Shown here: positions 7,451 to 8,968 of the stretch, in pieces
How positions within the stretch are numbered: the stretch's first letter is position 1
Layout: the number at the start of each line of letters is the position of its first letter
Source: Mesorhizobium sp.
GTDB taxonomy: Bacteria; Pseudomonadota; Alphaproteobacteria; Rhizobiales; Rhizobiaceae
Length of the DNA stretch: 8,968 nucleotides
Reading direction: 5' to 3'
Assembly: GCA_030698645.1 (NCBI GenBank)
Contig: JAUYMV010000071.1
Location: 1-8,968, forward strand
Made by a program: the position numbers and the translations under genes
Notes under the pieces: model-generated
Seen by the model: the letters and a program-made list of their open reading frames with translations, nothing else
Database searches by the model: none
What the model was told of the DNA's origin: nothing

Positions 7451-7502
7451 CCAGAGTCAATAATAATTCGTTTAAAATAGTTCCCCGGTAAGTGAACGCG
7501 AA

Positions 7503-7533
7503 CCGGCGAGGCCGGAATCGGCCCGCGGAGCCG
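7503..7533 (-). terminator. possible terminator region after the exported-protein gene
   Basis: Three overlapping, mutually exclusive GC hairpins lie 57-87 nt after the stop of the exported-protein gene: 7503-7515 (5-bp stem, 3-nt loop), 7510-7523 (5-bp stem, 4-nt loop) and 7519-7533 (4-bp stem). No U-run follows directly, though the sequence turns A/T-rich about 25 nt on. The case for a terminator is weak. Confidence 0.25.
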
Positions 7534-7589
7534 ACGGTCATATCGCTATGGTGGAGGCGGTCTTGACGCGACTGACGCGATCGGGGAGA

Positions 7590-8624
7590 CTACTTGGTCT
7601 GACCGGTGGCGAAGCAGGGATAGTAAGCGCGTTCGTCGAGCGCGGCCGCGGCGCACTGGTCGAACTGCTGGAGATCGTCCTCGGTTTCATAGAGGATGTA
7701 CGGGTCCACCAGCATGCGACCGGTGAGATCCTCCGAATTCCCCAGCCTGTCGATCTTGCCCTCGACATCCGGGCTCATGGCGAGCAGCGCGTCGCGAAGC
7801 GTGTCGCCCTCGATAAAATTGTCGGGCAACTGGTCGAATGGGCCATCGAAGTAGCTGTTCACTTCCGTTTCCGCCGCCCGGACGCCCGCCAGGATCCAGC
7901 GCTCGCGGTAGCGGTCGCGATAATAGGCGAAGCTCGTGCGTAGCCCGATTCTGATCCGGCTCGATGCGCTCGACTGGAAATACTCCTCCGTCGGCAGGCT
8001 CTCATCGAGCACATAGAGGAACAACTTCAGGGCCGGGTTCCACATCAGGAACATCTGCACGCCGGATTCGTCGAACACCGGTCCCAGATAGGTTTCCCCC
8101 GTGCCGATCTGCCCGGCTGTCGGCTTGACGTGGCGAAGGTCGTTCAACCGGAACGTCACCGTGCGTCCCTGGCGGGTGATCGCATAGGTCAGTGCGTCCT
8201 TTCTTTCGACGCTGACGCCAAACTCCGTCGTGTATGCACGGTGATCCGAGATCTGCTGCTCGGTGAAGGGGTTGTTCTCGGTGAAGTAGGCGAAGTGGAT
8301 GACGCCCTGGTCCCGATCGGCGATATCCAGGCGGAAATTTCCGGCATACGGGACGCCGCCATGCAGGAACTTGAAATAGAAGTAGTTTTCGGTCGGATAG
8401 ACCTTCACCTCATCGGCCAGCGTCGAAAAAACGTGGTCGAACACCTCGTCGATCGAATGAATGTCGAAGTCAGGCTGCCGCAGGACGTCGTCGATATAGG
8501 CTTCGTTCGTCCTGACCGATGCTCCCGCGGCAAGGGCGGGTGGTACGAAAAGGGTCGCGAAAATCATCAGGCCGGCGCACAGGCGCATCGAGCGACAGCC
8601 GCGCGACAGTGAGGTTGGCGGCAT
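7590..8624 (-). CDS. exported protein of unknown function
   Basis: A 344-residue protein that I do not recognise. The ATG at 8624 has AGAGGA about 5 nt upstream. A Sec signal peptide is visible: Arg9, Arg12 and Arg14, then a hydrophobic stretch (about 15-31), then PPALA-AG with likely cleavage near residues 32-33. Cys16 is not in a lipobox, so a soluble periplasmic or secreted protein is expected. The mature part starts with an acidic segment (VFDHVFSTLADEV, 61-73). An aromatic-rich beta region follows (YFYFKFLHGGVPY, 81-93; HFAYF, 110-114), and then more beta-like strands to about 205. An Arg/Tyr-rich helix (224-252) and an acidic C-terminal half follow. Two C-terminal cysteines (324 and 337) could form a disulfide. 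The gene is 86 bp downstream of a His/Lys repeat gene and 228 bp upstream of the giant RTX gene, on the same strand. A role in the surface-protein locus is inferred from position only. Confidence 0.8.
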   Translation of the reverse strand: MPPTSLSRGCRSMRLCAGLMIFATLFVPPALAAGASVRTNEAYIDDVLRQPDFDIHSIDEVFDHVFSTLADEVKVYPTENYFYFKFLHGGVPYAGNFRLDIADRDQGVIHFAYFTENNPFTEQQISDHRAYTTEFGVSVERKDALTYAITRQGRTVTFRLNDLRHVKPTAGQIGTGETYLGPVFDESGVQMFLMWNPALKLFLYVLDESLPTEEYFQSSASSRIRIGLRTSFAYYRDRYRERWILAGVRAAETEVNSYFDGPFDQLPDNFIEGDTLRDALLAMSPDVEGKIDRLGNSEDLTGRMLVDPYILYETEDDLQQFDQCAAAALDERAYYPCFATGQTK

Positions 8625-8661
8625 GATCGTCCTCTCCGAGACTGTTGATGTGGCCCGATGG

Positions 8662-8690
8662 GGCGGAAAGCGCGATACGCGCCTTCCGCC
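8662..8690 (-). other. strong intergenic hairpin between repeat-protein gene and exported-protein gene
   Basis: A 13-bp stem with one G-U pair and a 3-nt TAT loop fills a third of the 86-bp gap between the two genes. The minus strand has no U-run after it, so full termination is not expected. It may act as an mRNA-processing or stabilising element, or a partial terminator that lowers expression of the downstream gene. The symmetry is clear; the role is inferred. Confidence 0.55.
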
Positions 8691-8710
8691 ACCCGGCGCC
8701 GGTTGTCGGC

Positions 8711-8968
8711 CTACTGCAGCAATTTCAGAGTGCCCGGCTGCTGGATGACCGGCGGGTTCGGATTGCGCGACCCCGTCTTGAGGTGTGACGCTTCCTTTTC
8801 GTGCACCGAGCCCTGCTTGAGATGCGACTGGCGCTTGCCGTGCACCGAGCCTTGTTTCAGGTGCGATTGCAGCACGGCGTGGCCGGAGCCGGTCTTGCGA
8901 TGCGACTCGACCTTGTCATGGCCTGAACCGATCTTGAAGTGCGACTCCTGCTTGCCGTGGCCGGAGCC
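8711..8968 (-). CDS. C-terminal part of a His/Lys-rich tandem-repeat protein, N-terminus beyond window edge
   Basis: The minus frame is open from the right edge to TAG at 8713-8711, giving 85 visible residues. The first 65 are five consecutive 13-residue units of pattern G-S-[GV]-H-x-x-x-x-S-H-x-K-x, for example GSVHGKRQSHLKQ. There follows a degenerate sixth start (GSR), a Pro-rich stretch (NPNPP) and a short hydrophobic end, PGTLKLLQ. The visible part has 10 His and 10 Lys. Each unit keeps two His, at positions 4 and 10. I do not know this repeat as a named family. Metal binding by the paired His, or a repetitive extracellular filament, are possible roles. The N-terminus, and so any signal peptide, is out of view. 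The gene reads into the exported-protein gene after an 86-bp gap. That the frame is coding is supported by the exact period and the third-position changes between units. Confidence 0.8.
   Translation of the reverse strand, partial: GSGHGKQESHFKIGSGHDKVESHRKTGSGHAVLQSHLKQGSVHGKRQSHLKQGSVHEKEASHLKTGSRNPNPPVIQQPGTLKLLQ
8774..8968 (-). repeat. five tandem 39-bp repeats
   Basis: Units are 8968-8930, 8929-8891, 8890-8852, 8851-8813 and 8812-8774, with no gaps. They are clearly diverged at DNA level, largely at third positions in the conserved codons (GGC/GGT, TCC/TCA/TCG, CAC/CAT). The conserved amino acids stay fixed, so the array is kept by selection on protein. It runs off the right edge, so the total copy number is unknown. 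Confidence 0.9.

Noticed and set aside
8774..8968. CRISPR-like array
   Set aside because: The 39-bp units are contiguous with no spacers and keep an open reading frame; they are protein-coding repeats.

Overview
This is a GC-rich bacterial window in which every supported gene lies on the minus strand, so the gene order is read from right to left. The high GC, the GC-ending codons and the gene families (a DUF4347/RTX type I-secreted giant, an ArsR/MFS pair, an MgtC/DUF4010 membrane protein) suggest a proteobacterium, probably an alphaproteobacterium. This is an inference, as no taxonomic marker gene is present.

Layout in transcription order. (1) 8968-8711: the C-terminal end of a gene cut by the window edge. 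It encodes five perfect-length 13-residue repeats rich in His and Lys. (2) 8690-8662: a strong 13-bp hairpin in the gap. (3) 8624-7590: a 344-residue exported protein I do not recognise. (4) 7589-7362: a 228-bp gap with weak GC hairpins, then an AT-rich promoter region holding a 12-bp palindrome. (5) 7361-2502: a 1619-residue secreted surface protein. Its parts in order are a DUF4347 domain with a His/Cys pair, a propeller-like region, three ~145-150-residue repeats, a VCBS/cadherin-like domain, RTX calcium-binding repeats and a type I secretion tail. (6) 2486-2452: a strong hairpin ending that unit. (7) 2346-2026 and 2029-791: an ArsR-family regulator with an arsenic-type Cys-Cys site, overlapping by a GTGA junction with an MFS transporter, probably a metalloid or drug efflux unit. 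(8) 717-1: the N-terminal 239 residues of an MgtC/DUF4010 membrane protein.

The window therefore has two blocks. The right block looks like a cell-surface or extracellular-matrix locus: a huge acidic Ca-binding protein, an exported companion and a basic His/Lys-rich repeat protein. The type I secretion ABC/MFP/OMP genes are not in view and may lie beyond the right edge or elsewhere. The left block looks like a small stress/resistance cluster. The most unusual items are the 13-residue His/Lys repeat protein, the near absence of lysine in the giant protein, and the caspase-like His/Cys arrangement in its N-terminal domain.
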